From JANRIG01 sp033765235 (GTDB lineage Bacteria; Bacteroidota; Bacteroidia; Cytophagales; UBA9547), in assembly GCA_033765235.1 (NCBI GenBank), contig JANRIG010000017.1, forward strand, positions 1-64,000: a DNA stretch of 64,000 nucleotides, written 5' to 3'. Positions 1 through 8,630 of this stretch are shown here, piece after piece (position 1 is the first letter of the stretch; the number at the start of each line of letters is the position of its first letter). The position numbers were made by a program, and so were the translations under genes. Under the pieces are notes generated by a model. The model worked only from the letters and a program-made list of their open reading frames with translations, did no database searches and was not told where the DNA came from.

Positions 1-135
1 TAATTATTTTAATTATTTTAATTATTTTAATTATTTTAATTATTTTAATTATTTTAATTATTTTAATTATTTTAATTATTTTAATTATTTTAATTATTTT
101 AATTATTTTAATTATTTTAATTATTTTAATTATTT
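1..135. repeat. 9-bp tandem repeat, 15 copies, cut by the window edge
   Basis: The unit TAATTATTT is repeated 15 times without error and then breaks down into ordinary AT-rich sequence. The array may continue left of the window. It ends 87 bases before the chosen start of the RemB/Wzi-like gene, so it lies in that gene's upstream region. Copy number in such perfect short arrays usually varies by slipped-strand replication, which could alter spacing in a promoter region; that effect is inference. Confidence 0.95.
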
Positions 136-222
136 TTAATAAAAGATTACATTGTACTTTAATTGTAAGGTTTAATATATATATTGCCGAGTAATAAATA
201 TATCCTGTTGATATTCAGACAT

Positions 223-1899
223 ATGATTGCACATTTTTTTATTATTACTGCATCTTTCATCATCTTATTTATTAATTATAATGCCTGCTCACAGTCTGTT
301 TATGTGCCTTATTCGCACGATTATTATTTCATGCTCGACAGATATGAGATAAAATACGCATCTTTTTCACCCACTTTTCACACCACTTTCAAGCCATATA
401 CACGCATGCAGGTGGCATCATTTGCAGACAGCACGGCTGCAATTCTGAATGTTTCAAAGGCAGATTTATTCAACATACAATACCTTGCCAATGACAATTG
501 GGATTATTACACAGACAGCACAGGCACCAAAGGCAATTTTTCTAAACCAATATTTAACATAATGTACAAAAAGCACAATACTGCCTACCATGTCAAGGGT
601 AATAATTTTAATTTTTTGATAAATCCTGTGCTCCTTGTTTCACAAAATACTATAAACAAAGACTACCCGCTGAGCCTAAATACAAGAGGTGCTGAGGTGC
701 GTGGTATGATTGCAAATAGAATAGGATTTTACACATTTATTACTGATAATCAGGCTTTTTTTCCTGACTATGTAAGGCAAGTGGCAGACAGTATAAAGGC
801 TGTACCCAATGAGGGCTTCACCAAATATTTCAAAGACAAGGGTTATGACTTCTTCACCGCACGCGGATACATCAGCTTCAATGTGGTGAAACCCATACAT
901 ATACAACTTGGGCATGACAAAAACTTTATTGGAAACGGCTATCGCTCCATATTTTTATCAGACTATTCTTCAAAATATTTTTTTTTACGGATTAATACCA
1001 AATTTTGGAAAATAAACTACAACAATCTTTTCATAGAAGGCACTGCACAAGTCATAAACCAAAATAATTACAATCCTCGAAAATATATGGCAGCTCACCA
1101 CCTGAGCTTTAATTTTACCAAAAACATAAATGTAGGTTTGTTCGAAATCATATCCTTTCGCCGCAGCGATACCGCCACAGGCAATACAGGCTTTGAGCTA
1201 AACTATCTCAACCCTGTAATATTCCTCCGCGAGGCTGAGTCATACCTCGGCAGTTATGATAAGACAGGAGCAGGTATAGACTTTAAAATCAATATGTTAA
1301 AACATATATCTGTATATGGGCAATGGCTATTTAATGAATTTTCGCTCAAAAACCTCATTGCCCAAAAAGGCTGGTGGGGTAATAAATATGCTTGGCAAAT
1401 AGGTATGAAATACATAGATGTAGCAGGCATAAAAAACCTTGATTTACAACTTGAAAACAACTTTGTGCGCCCCTTTGTATATGCAGATAACTATGTAGGA
1501 GCAGGCTTTTACAACTATGGACAGCCCATAGCGCACCCATTAGGGGCCAATTTCAACGAATACATTGCCATACTCAGATACCAGCCCATGAATAGGCTAA
1601 ATATCTGTGCAAAAGCTTTTTATATTACCAAAGGCGAAGACCCGCCGGGTGAAAACTGGGGTGGCAACGTGCTCAAAAATGTAGACAACAGATCATCACC
1701 TGTAGAAGGCAATGTGGTAGGACAAGGTATAAAAAATCAAATATTATTTGTAAACCTATCTTTGTCATACCAAGCATTTCACAACCTTTTTATTGACTTT
1801 TTGGTCACTTCTCGTACACAAAGCATGAACGCGGATAAATACCTGTTTGCCACAATGAGTTTACGCTATAATATCCAAAAACGAGATTATGAATTTTGA
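223..1899 (+). CDS. Outer-membrane barrel protein, RemB/Wzi (capsule assembly) type
   Basis: This is a predicted secreted protein of about 558 residues, rich in aromatic residues and in alternating beta-strand patterns, as in outer-membrane barrels. The C-terminal half, with segments such as GWWGNKYAWQIGMKY and FVRPFVYADNYVGAGFYNYG, resembles the RemB gliding-motility accessory proteins and the Wzi capsule-assembly family of Bacteroidota. The open frame begins at a TTG at 184. I chose the ATG at 223 because the protein then starts with a clean signal peptide (residues 1-26, ending near ACSQS). It is probably exported to the outer membrane. A surface polysaccharide or motility role is inferred from family only; no glycan or motility genes are adjacent. 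The next gene starts about 105 bases downstream. Confidence 0.75.
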   Translation: MIAHFFIITASFIILFINYNACSQSVYVPYSHDYYFMLDRYEIKYASFSPTFHTTFKPYTRMQVASFADSTAAILNVSKADLFNIQYLANDNWDYYTDSTGTKGNFSKPIFNIMYKKHNTAYHVKGNNFNFLINPVLLVSQNTINKDYPLSLNTRGAEVRGMIANRIGFYTFITDNQAFFPDYVRQVADSIKAVPNEGFTKYFKDKGYDFFTARGYISFNVVKPIHIQLGHDKNFIGNGYRSIFLSDYSSKYFFLRINTKFWKINYNNLFIEGTAQVINQNNYNPRKYMAAHHLSFNFTKNINVGLFEIISFRRSDTATGNTGFELNYLNPVIFLREAESYLGSYDKTGAGIDFKINMLKHISVYGQWLFNEFSLKNLIAQKGWWGNKYAWQIGMKYIDVAGIKNLDLQLENNFVRPFVYADNYVGAGFYNYGQPIAHPLGANFNEYIAILRYQPMNRLNICAKAFYITKGEDPPGENWGGNVLKNVDNRSSPVEGNVVGQGIKNQILFVNLSLSYQAFHNLFIDFLVTSRTQSMNADKYLFATMSLRYNIQKRDYEF

Positions 1900-2004
1900 T
1901 TTTTATATTCAAATAGTAAAAAAATACATTAAAAATGTAATATTTTTTGTGAAATGTATTTAAATTTGAAAAATAGTAAGCAGATTTGAAAGCAAATATA
2001 AGTT

Positions 2005-3525
2005 ATGAATAAAATAACAATACTTTTAATAATATTATGTACCTCTTCTTTTGCACAGACGAGTGTAGATGAAATCATTAATTTGGGCAAAAATGTAAAC
2101 TCTGCAAGCTCTGAGATAAACCCCAAATTGACCGCAGATGGTAAGCAGCTTTTTTTTACACGCAAAGGCAAAGAAGACGGCTATGACATAGAAGACATAT
2201 ACATGTCTGAAATGGGAAAAGACAACAAATGGAAACCTGCCGTACGCCTCGATAATCCATTTAACCAAGACCTCAAAAACAGTGTCACCTATGCATCTGT
2301 TGATGGTAACTTTATCATAATCAAAGGGGTGTACAAAAAAGGCCAGCTCAAAGTAAATGAGCGCGGATACTCTATTGTGAAAAAGACAAAATCAGGATGG
2401 GGCATGCCTGAAACTATGCCCATAGAAAATTATGATAAAATGGATAAAGGATATCATAACGGTCTTAGCATGTCGCCCGCGGGCAATGCATGCATTATCA
2501 CACTATCAGAAATTAAAGACAATGTGAACAATGACTTATATATTACCTTTAGAAAAAAAGACGGCACTTGGACTCAGCCCAAAAATATGGGCAAGCCCAT
2601 TAATGAATCTTCTAATGAATTTGCACCCTTTATGGCTGCCGATGGGGTCACTTTGTACTTTGCCAGCGACCGCCCGGGCGGGTTGGGTGAGACTGATATA
2701 TGGATCAGCAAACGAATGGATGACAGCTGGGTAAACTGGTCAAAACCAGTGAATATGGGAGCACCTGTGAATACTGCTGGCAAAGAAGGCTACTACGCCG
2801 TAGATGCCTCCAGCCAATATGCATTTACCGTATCTGAAAAAAACTCTTTGGGCTTTGCAGATATTATTCGTATAAAACTTAAAAAAGAGCAGCAAGCCAA
2901 CCCTGTGGTGCTTATACAAGGCAAAGTGCTCAACTCCAAAACTAAAAATCCCGTAGAAGCAGAAATCATATATGAGCAACTGCCCGATGGCAAAAAGGTA
3001 GGTACAGCCCACTCAGACCCAGTGACAGGGGAGTACAAAATTATATTGCCTTATGGCAAAAAATATGGTTTTTTAGCACACGGCAAAGGATACCTCTCAG
3101 AGTCTAACAGTGTAGACCTCACCACAGTAGATGAATATAAAGAAATGACTGCAGACTTGTACTTAGTGCCTCTTGAAGTAGGTGAGATTGTGAAAATAAA
3201 TAATATAGGGTTCAAATTTGGCTCTACCGAGCTCACCGAAGAGTCATACCCTGAGCTATTGCGCATAGTAGACGAGCTCACCGAAAATCCTACCTTAGTT
3301 ATTGAGATTGAGGGGCATACAGACAACATTGGCTCTGCCGAGTCTAATATGAAACTATCCCAAAACCGTGCCAACAGTGTGCGCACATTTTTGCTATCCA
3401 AAGGGCTTGATGAGTCCAAAGTAAAATCTCTCGGGCTCGGCGAAACCAAACCCATAGCTACCAACGAGACCGATGAGGGACGCACCGTAAACCGCAGGGT
3501 TGAGTTTAAAGTACTGCAAAAATAA
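2005..3525 (+). CDS. OmpA-family protein with PD40 beta-propeller repeats
   Basis: The 506-residue protein begins with a signal peptide (MNKITILLIILCTSSFAQT). Residues about 30-290 carry PD40/WD40-like propeller repeats, seen as LFFTRKG, LYFASDRPGGLGETDIW and related blades. A carboxypeptidase-regulatory-like beta-sandwich follows at about 300-390 (QGKVLNSKTKNPVEAEIIYE). The C-terminal OmpA domain (about 400-506) contains the peptidoglycan-binding signature IEGHTDNIGSAESNMKLSQNRA. The protein should lie in the periplasm or outer membrane and tether the envelope to peptidoglycan. This propeller-plus-OmpA layout is common in Bacteroidota, and some members sit in T9SS loci as PorE-like proteins. 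No T9SS core genes are adjacent, so that role is not claimed. Confidence 0.9.
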   Translation: MNKITILLIILCTSSFAQTSVDEIINLGKNVNSASSEINPKLTADGKQLFFTRKGKEDGYDIEDIYMSEMGKDNKWKPAVRLDNPFNQDLKNSVTYASVDGNFIIIKGVYKKGQLKVNERGYSIVKKTKSGWGMPETMPIENYDKMDKGYHNGLSMSPAGNACIITLSEIKDNVNNDLYITFRKKDGTWTQPKNMGKPINESSNEFAPFMAADGVTLYFASDRPGGLGETDIWISKRMDDSWVNWSKPVNMGAPVNTAGKEGYYAVDASSQYAFTVSEKNSLGFADIIRIKLKKEQQANPVVLIQGKVLNSKTKNPVEAEIIYEQLPDGKKVGTAHSDPVTGEYKIILPYGKKYGFLAHGKGYLSESNSVDLTTVDEYKEMTADLYLVPLEVGEIVKINNIGFKFGSTELTEESYPELLRIVDELTENPTLVIEIEGHTDNIGSAESNMKLSQNRANSVRTFLLSKGLDESKVKSLGLGETKPIATNETDEGRTVNRRVEFKVLQK

Positions 3526-3585
3526 TTTTTATACTGCGAGGGCTTTATCTATGGCATTCAAAAAATGTTGCAAAAGTTGTATTTT

Positions 3586-4170
3586 TTAGGCAAAAATTGT
3601 ATTATTAGTTATGCTGAGTCCTTGTAAAATGTTTGATTTTATTTCATCATCCTGTTCATATACTTCAGGTAGTCCATATTTGTCATTTAGCAAGTGAAAC
3701 ACCTGTACCATTTGCTCTTTAGGAAATACTATCCAATATTCTTTGACCAGATTTTCTTCGTATAATGCAAATTTTTTTTGAATATCTCTGTTTCTATTGC
3801 CATCAGATAGAATTTCGATAATTAAATCAGGCGCGCCAAGGCATCCCAAATCATCCAATTTTGTTTCATCGCATATTACACATATATCGGGCTGCACCAC
3901 ATCATATATTTTATTGGCTTGAGTAATATCTTTTTTTGGAAACCTTACATCAAAAGGTGCTGCATATACTTGGCAAGTTTTATTATTTAAAAACAAATAT
4001 ATTTTTTGGCTTAAAATCATAGATATTTTCTGGTGCTGCCTATATGGTGCCGGCGACATTTTCAAAATATATCCTTTGATGAGTTCTACACGTTCGTCAA
4101 ACCACCAGGTGAGGTAGTCAGCATAAGTATACTGCTTTGATAAATCAAGTTGATGGATGTCAGTAATCAT
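3586..4170 (-). CDS. Uma2-family (DUF820) PD-(D/E)XK nuclease-fold protein
   Basis: A protein of about 194 residues. The conserved block GAPDLIIEILSDGNRNRDIQKKF followed by LYEENLVKEYWIVFP is the hallmark of Uma2/DUF820 proteins, with the D and E of a PD-(D/E)XK core. These proteins are often many-copy in cyanobacteria and scattered in Bacteroidota, and no cellular role is established. The frame extends to a TTG at 4191, but the ATG at 4170 starts directly before MITDIHQLDLSKQYTYADYL, which looks like the family N-terminus. It is convergent with the OmpA gene and stands alone. Confidence 0.85.
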   Translation of the reverse strand: MITDIHQLDLSKQYTYADYLTWWFDERVELIKGYILKMSPAPYRQHQKISMILSQKIYLFLNNKTCQVYAAPFDVRFPKKDITQANKIYDVVQPDICVICDETKLDDLGCLGAPDLIIEILSDGNRNRDIQKKFALYEENLVKEYWIVFPKEQMVQVFHLLNDKYGLPEVYEQDDEIKSNILQGLSITNNTIFA

Positions 4171-4298
4171 ACTTACTTTGCATAATTTCAAATTTACAAA
4201 AAAATATTATTCATTCAATAACTTGATTGAAGTAAGTATAAATTCTCTGATAGCAAAATATAGAATCTATAGTATAATGATTCTGTAGTTTTTAAGGG

Positions 4299-4751
4299 TT
4301 ACTTCAAACCTAATATCTGCGCGGTGTGCCCATCGCTATCTACCTTATTAATGATGTGGGCTATGTAGCCTTTTTCATCTATCACAAATGTAGTGCGGAT
4401 GATACCCATATAGGTATGCCCAAAGTTGGTCTTTTCGCCCCACACACCATAGTCATTCACAGCTTTGTGTGCTACATCTGCAAAAAGCGGAAAAGGAAGC
4501 TTAAATTTTTTGGCAAATTTGGCATGTGATTTCACATCATCAGCACTCACTCCCAATACTTGATATCCTGCTGCCTTGAGTGCCGTATAGTTGTCGCGCA
4601 GGTTGCACGATTGCACCGTGCAGGTAGGTGTATCATCTTTTGGATAGAAATACAAAATTATTTTTTTGCCCAAATAGTCTGATAATTTTATCTCTTTTCC
4701 TTTTTGGTTATGGGCTGTTATTTCGGGGGCTTTGTCGCCTACTACTAGCAT
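4299..4751 (-). CDS. bcp: Thiol peroxidase PrxQ/BCP (peroxiredoxin)
   Basis: A 150-residue thioredoxin-fold peroxidase that reduces hydrogen peroxide and organic peroxides in the cytoplasm using thioredoxin. The PrxQ active site is clear: DDTPTCTVQSCNLRD holds the peroxidatic Cys and, five residues on, the resolving Cys typical of the alpha2-helix PrxQ type. The protein ends in the HTAQILGLK type tail of the family. I start it at the ATG at 4751 (MLVVGDKAPEI); the upstream TTG at 4772 would add seven unlikely residues. It is divergent from rseP with about 140 bases between. Confidence 0.95.
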   Translation of the reverse strand: MLVVGDKAPEITAHNQKGKEIKLSDYLGKKIILYFYPKDDTPTCTVQSCNLRDNYTALKAAGYQVLGVSADDVKSHAKFAKKFKLPFPLFADVAHKAVNDYGVWGEKTNFGHTYMGIIRTTFVIDEKGYIAHIINKVDSDGHTAQILGLK

Positions 4752-4845
4752 ATAAATTGAAATTTTATACAAATTAAGTGATTATTATGTTAATAAACTT
4801 TTAACCCAAAGTTAAAATAATGTTATAATATTAAAATCGTAATGT

Positions 4846-4853
4846 TACCTTTG
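4846..4853 (+). promoter_or_regulatory. Probable -7 element for rseP (TACCTTTG)
   Basis: TACCTTTG matches the Bacteroidota -7 consensus TAnnTTTG exactly and lies 36 bases before the rseP start. I see no clear TTG at the usual distance upstream, so only the -7 part is called. Confidence 0.5.
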
Positions 4854-4889
4854 TGGCTTATTATTAACAAAATAAAAACCATTTTTTGA

Positions 4890-6233
4890 ATGGAAGGATT
4901 AATCATGACGGCACAGTTGCTGCTGGGGTTGTCAATATTGGTAGTATTACACGAGTTAGGACATTTTTTGCCTGCCAAGTGGTTTAAGACAAAAGTTGAT
5001 AAATTCTACCTTTTTTTCGATTTTCTGTTTCCATTCCCTGACATAGCTAAGTTTTCAATATTTAAAATAAAAAAAGGAGATACCGAATACGGCATAGGCT
5101 GGTTTCCACTAGGCGGCTATGTAAAAATAGACGGCATGATAGATGAAAATATGGATAAAGACTTTCTCTCGCGCCCGCCTCAACCTTGGGAGTTTAGGTC
5201 AAAACCTGCCTGGCAGAGGCTCATCATCATGATAGGCGGAGTGACTGTGAACCTTATACTGGGTGTGCTCATATTTATAGGCATCATGTACTACTATGGC
5301 GAAAAATACATACCTGCCAAAGAAGTGAAGTATGGCATTATAGCCGGTGAAATAGCCTCTGAAATTGGGCTCAAAACAGGTGATAAAATACTGAAAATCA
5401 ACGGTGCTTATTATGAAAAATTTTCAGACATACTATCACCTGATATACTTTTGGGCTCCAATAGCAGCTACACCATACAGCGCCAAGACAGCATATTTGA
5501 CTTGCCTATACCTGCCAACTTTATAGATAAGCTATCTTCAAAAAAGATACAAATGAGTTTTGTAGAGCCTATTTTCCCATTTTTGGTGGGCAATGTCATG
5601 CCTGGTTCAGGAGCTGCCAAAGCAGGTCTTAAGGTTAAGGACAAAATAGTACAGATAGATGAGAGCGCCATCAACTATTTTCATGAGTTGCAAGCAGTGC
5701 TCAAACTTAAGCAAGACAAAAACGTGAAAATAAAAGTGTTGCGTGGAGGCAGGCTTATGACGCTCACCGCAAAGGTGAGCCCTGAGGGCAAACTTGGATT
5801 TCAGGCACAGTCATTGCTCAGAGACTCTACACTCAAGTATTCGCTTGGTGAGTCTGTGGTAAGAGGCACAGTACAGGCCTTCTCAGTAGTGGTGGTACAG
5901 GCACGTGCTTTCAAAAAAATGTTTTCCGGCGAGATGGATGTCACTAAGTCGCTCAGCGGCCCCATAGGCATAGCACAGCAGTTTGGCAGTGTGTGGGACT
6001 GGTATCGCTTTTGGAGCCTTACCGGGCTGCTATCTATGGTATTGGCATTTATGAACCTGCTTCCCATACCCGCTTTGGACGGCGGGCATGTAATGTTTCT
6101 TTTATTTGAAATGGTTACCGGTCGCAAGCCTTCGGATAAGTTTTTGGAAATAACCCAGCGTGTAGGCATGTTGCTGCTGCTCTCACTCATGGCATTTGCC
6201 ATATTTAATGATATTTGGAAATTGTTTTTTTAA
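4890..6233 (+). CDS. rseP: RIP metalloprotease RseP (site-2 protease)
   Basis: A 447-residue intramembrane zinc protease that cuts transmembrane anti-sigma factors or signal-peptide remnants within the inner membrane. The zinc motif HELGH is at residues 21-25 in the first membrane segment, and the third ligand region NLLPIPALDGGH is near residues 391-400. Two PDZ domains lie between them (about 140-220 and 230-310; the second shows GSGAAKAGLKVKDKIVQID). Several C-terminal membrane helices follow. The start is ATG 4890, with a second ATG at 4905 also possible. In many genomes rseP neighbours dxr; here it stands alone between bcp and an unknown membrane protein. Confidence 0.96.
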   Translation: MEGLIMTAQLLLGLSILVVLHELGHFLPAKWFKTKVDKFYLFFDFLFPFPDIAKFSIFKIKKGDTEYGIGWFPLGGYVKIDGMIDENMDKDFLSRPPQPWEFRSKPAWQRLIIMIGGVTVNLILGVLIFIGIMYYYGEKYIPAKEVKYGIIAGEIASEIGLKTGDKILKINGAYYEKFSDILSPDILLGSNSSYTIQRQDSIFDLPIPANFIDKLSSKKIQMSFVEPIFPFLVGNVMPGSGAAKAGLKVKDKIVQIDESAINYFHELQAVLKLKQDKNVKIKVLRGGRLMTLTAKVSPEGKLGFQAQSLLRDSTLKYSLGESVVRGTVQAFSVVVVQARAFKKMFSGEMDVTKSLSGPIGIAQQFGSVWDWYRFWSLTGLLSMVLAFMNLLPIPALDGGHVMFLLFEMVTGRKPSDKFLEITQRVGMLLLLSLMAFAIFNDIWKLFF

Positions 6234-6353
6234 CAACAAAACATGTATTTTCAGATACAAATAATTTTTACCAATTTTTGTAAGGCATTCAAATTTTTTG
6301 ATTGCCTGAAGCAATATTATGATATGTATATTAAGGGTTTGAGGTTGATATCA

Positions 6354-7547
6354 TTATAATATCAGCTTACCTGCATCAAAGTATATTTCAAGCCATTGTA
6401 TAAATATAGGTGAGATAGGCAAATTAAGCATAATGATATTATAATTCGGTATTAATATGCACATAATCAATATAATAAATGATATAAATTGCCATTGTTT
6501 AGTGTTAAAATAAAACACTAATGACAGCAATGCAGGAAACAACGTGATGAACATATGACACAAACTTCTATCAAAGTCATGGCAACTGGCAGATACTGCA
6601 AATATTATGAGTATGATACCTGAATATCCAAGCAATAATAAATAATTTTTTTTGACGCACATGTCAATGATAAAAAATGCGGGTAATACCCACAAGGCCT
6701 TGAGTGCATTGAATGTGAATAAATGAAATATTGGGATATTAAGCCTAATAAAAGGCAACCCCATGCAAGTAGTATTTATAGGGTATTCATATATATATTG
6801 CAATGTAAACCTACACACAAAATATAAAACCCAACTTGATATTATTGAAATTGTGAATGGGTTGAAAAAAGATCTTAGTGTAAATGTATCATTATTATTT
6901 TCTTTTATTGCCCAGTACAACAGTACCAAAGCACTGGATATCAACGCTTTTTCGTCATGAAATGAAGCTAAAAACACGGTAATAAATATTGTTATACAAT
7001 TTCTATAATATACTGCCATCAATAACAGTGCCAGATCAATACCTGTCAGATTGCCTCCATTGTCTGTAAGTGAGTTAATAAATGTATAGGTGTAAGTACA
7101 TGACAAAGAGAAACATAATGAGGTAAATTTATCTTTGGTAATTTTATAAAATACTTTTGAGCTATAAAAAAATAATAACAAACCAAACATTTTTTGTACT
7201 GCCAACATGCCCCATATATTAAGGTTGAATAATTTTATGATTATAGGAAACGTTAACCTAAAATACATACTTCTATGATGCGCACAATCAGGATAGTTGT
7301 CAAACAAGTTTTGATGAAACAAATCTTCGGATTGTGATTTTAAGTCGTGCCAAAAACCATGAAAGTAGAATACCCCTGAGGGGTTTATAAAAGAACTCAA
7401 CTTAGGGGTAAAAAATATTCCTATAATAGTAGCACATAATATGGTAACATATACATGGAAATACTTAGTGTCCAAAGCATTGTTTAGCTTACGTACTATA
7501 TCATAAAAATATGCAATGTAGTGCTTTGTGTCCATCGTGTATTTCAT
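6354..7547 (-). CDS. Unknown polytopic membrane protein
   Basis: A 397-residue protein I do not recognise. It has roughly nine or ten hydrophobic stretches, the first at residues 31-50 (VYVTILCATIIGIFFTP) and the last near 365-385. A hydrophilic loop after the first helix contains several His and Asp residues (GFWHDLKSQSEDLFHQ, then DCAHHRS). Multi-helix enzymes with one acidic first loop are typical of lipid-carrier glycosyltransferases, so that class is possible, but no motif proves it. Its ATG overlaps the folA stop by four bases (ATGA), so the two are probably translated together. Confidence 0.8.
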   Translation of the reverse strand: MKYTMDTKHYIAYFYDIVRKLNNALDTKYFHVYVTILCATIIGIFFTPKLSSFINPSGVFYFHGFWHDLKSQSEDLFHQNLFDNYPDCAHHRSMYFRLTFPIIIKLFNLNIWGMLAVQKMFGLLLFFYSSKVFYKITKDKFTSLCFSLSCTYTYTFINSLTDNGGNLTGIDLALLLMAVYYRNCITIFITVFLASFHDEKALISSALVLLYWAIKENNNDTFTLRSFFNPFTISIISSWVLYFVCRFTLQYIYEYPINTTCMGLPFIRLNIPIFHLFTFNALKALWVLPAFFIIDMCVKKNYLLLLGYSGIILIIFAVSASCHDFDRSLCHMFITLFPALLSLVFYFNTKQWQFISFIILIMCILIPNYNIIMLNLPISPIFIQWLEIYFDAGKLIL

Positions 7548-8041
7548 TTATGTTTTCTATGCATTTCCACGAACTCCGTATCATACTCATTATCAGTATC
7601 TTTTTTATGTATTTCGGAATGTATAATTTGCCATTCGTTCATATTTAATACAGGAAAATAGGTATCTGCCTTGCCTGAATATTGTACTTTAGTAAGATAT
7701 ATTTTATGGCACAAAGGCAAAAAATACTTGTATATCTGCGCCCCTCCTATCACAAATAGCTCACGCTCGCCTACACTCAAGGCATACTTCAAGGCATCGT
7801 CTATGGTTTGAAAAATATGCACTTGCTCGTGTGCAGGTGTGAGGGTGCTGCTCACTACTATATTGGTGCGTCCGGGCAGTGGCTTACTTATAGACTCATA
7901 GGTGTTTTTGCCCATAAGTACACAATGCCCGTATGTAAGGTTCTTAAATCTTTGCAGGTCGGCACGTAGCCTCCAAAGCAACTTATTAGTATAACCAATC
8001 TCATTATTCTGCCCTACAGCTACTATTATGGAAATATTCAT
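7544..8041 (-). CDS. folA: Dihydrofolate reductase
   Basis: A 165-residue enzyme that reduces dihydrofolate to tetrahydrofolate with NADPH in the cytoplasm, supplying one-carbon metabolism. The N-terminus MNISIIVAVGQNNEIG, the catalytic acid in RADLQRFK (D28), the block HCVLMGKNTYESI and the NADPH-binding FVIGGAQIYKYFLP all match chromosomal FolA. The usual LPW of the active site reads LLW here, a mild change. It is the first gene of a two-gene unit with the membrane protein that follows. A divergent receiver-domain gene starts 72 bases away. Confidence 0.96.
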   Translation of the reverse strand: MNISIIVAVGQNNEIGYTNKLLWRLRADLQRFKNLTYGHCVLMGKNTYESISKPLPGRTNIVVSSTLTPAHEQVHIFQTIDDALKYALSVGERELFVIGGAQIYKYFLPLCHKIYLTKVQYSGKADTYFPVLNMNEWQIIHSEIHKKDTDNEYDTEFVEMHRKHK

Positions 8042-8066
8042 TGTGCAAAAAAATAAATTTTTTTTA

Positions 8067-8094
8067 TTGTATTATTAATACTTAACTATATTTG
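8067..8094 (+). promoter_or_regulatory. Promoter TTG-N17-TATATTTG of the receiver-domain gene
   Basis: TTG at 8067-8069 and TATATTTG at 8087-8094 match the Bacteroidota -33 (TTG) and -7 (TAnnTTTG) elements with a 17-base spacer. The gene's ATG lies 20 bases downstream at 8114, leaving room for a short leader. Confidence 0.65.
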
Positions 8095-8113
8095 TAAATA
8101 TCCAAATTGAGAT

Positions 8114-8602
8114 ATGGATAAAAATATGGTGAAAATACTTCTTGCAGAAGACAATATGGTAGATCAGACGGCACTAGCCGAGTATCTGAAAAATAATTTG
8201 ACTGACCATACTTTGGATACCGTAAAATCTTGTAAAGAAATGCTCAGCACCTTGGATTCAGGCAATGTGTATGATATCATCATACTTGACCATATTCTCG
8301 AAGATGAGCAATCGCTCAAATATATTGACAAAATCATAGCCAAAGCATCTGGCGCACAGCTTGTAGTACTTTCAGGGCAGTCTGATATATCTGTCTGCAT
8401 TCAATACCTCAATGCAGGGGTGTATGCATATCTCAACAAAGAGAATAATGCCTTCAAGAATTTGGTAAAAAATATTAATGAAATCATTAATAAAAAGGTA
8501 GTAAAAGAAGCCCCCGTAAAGTTCAACAGTCCATTGGTGTATGTGATAGCTGCATTTGTATTGCTGGTCATCATAGCCTTGGTGCTGGTGATGATGAATT
8601 GA
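8114..8602 (+). CDS. Receiver-domain protein with a C-terminal membrane anchor
   Basis: A 162-residue protein. Residues about 5-125 form a CheY-like receiver with the acidic pair E12-D13, the phosphoacceptor D59 (in YDIIILDHIL), the Ser of VVLSGQ and a Lys in YLNKENN, so it should be phosphorylated by a histidine kinase. There is no DNA-binding or enzymatic output domain. Instead, residues about 138-161 (LVYVIAAFVLLVIIALVLVMMN) form one hydrophobic helix ending the protein, which should anchor the receiver to the inner membrane facing the cytoplasm. No kinase is adjacent. The role is unknown: it could be a phosphate sink, a membrane-localised partner of a kinase, or a scaffold. Confidence 0.9.
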   Translation: MDKNMVKILLAEDNMVDQTALAEYLKNNLTDHTLDTVKSCKEMLSTLDSGNVYDIIILDHILEDEQSLKYIDKIIAKASGAQLVVLSGQSDISVCIQYLNAGVYAYLNKENNAFKNLVKNINEIINKKVVKEAPVKFNSPLVYVIAAFVLLVIIALVLVMMN

Positions 8603-8630
8603 TTTTTTTTTTGTTACTAAGTAATAATAT

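Noticed and set aside
3051..3485. A 144-codon open frame antisense to the OmpA-domain region
   Set aside because: It lies wholly opposite a well-supported gene, its product is Ser-rich without domain signals, and similar shadow frames occur opposite most genes here.
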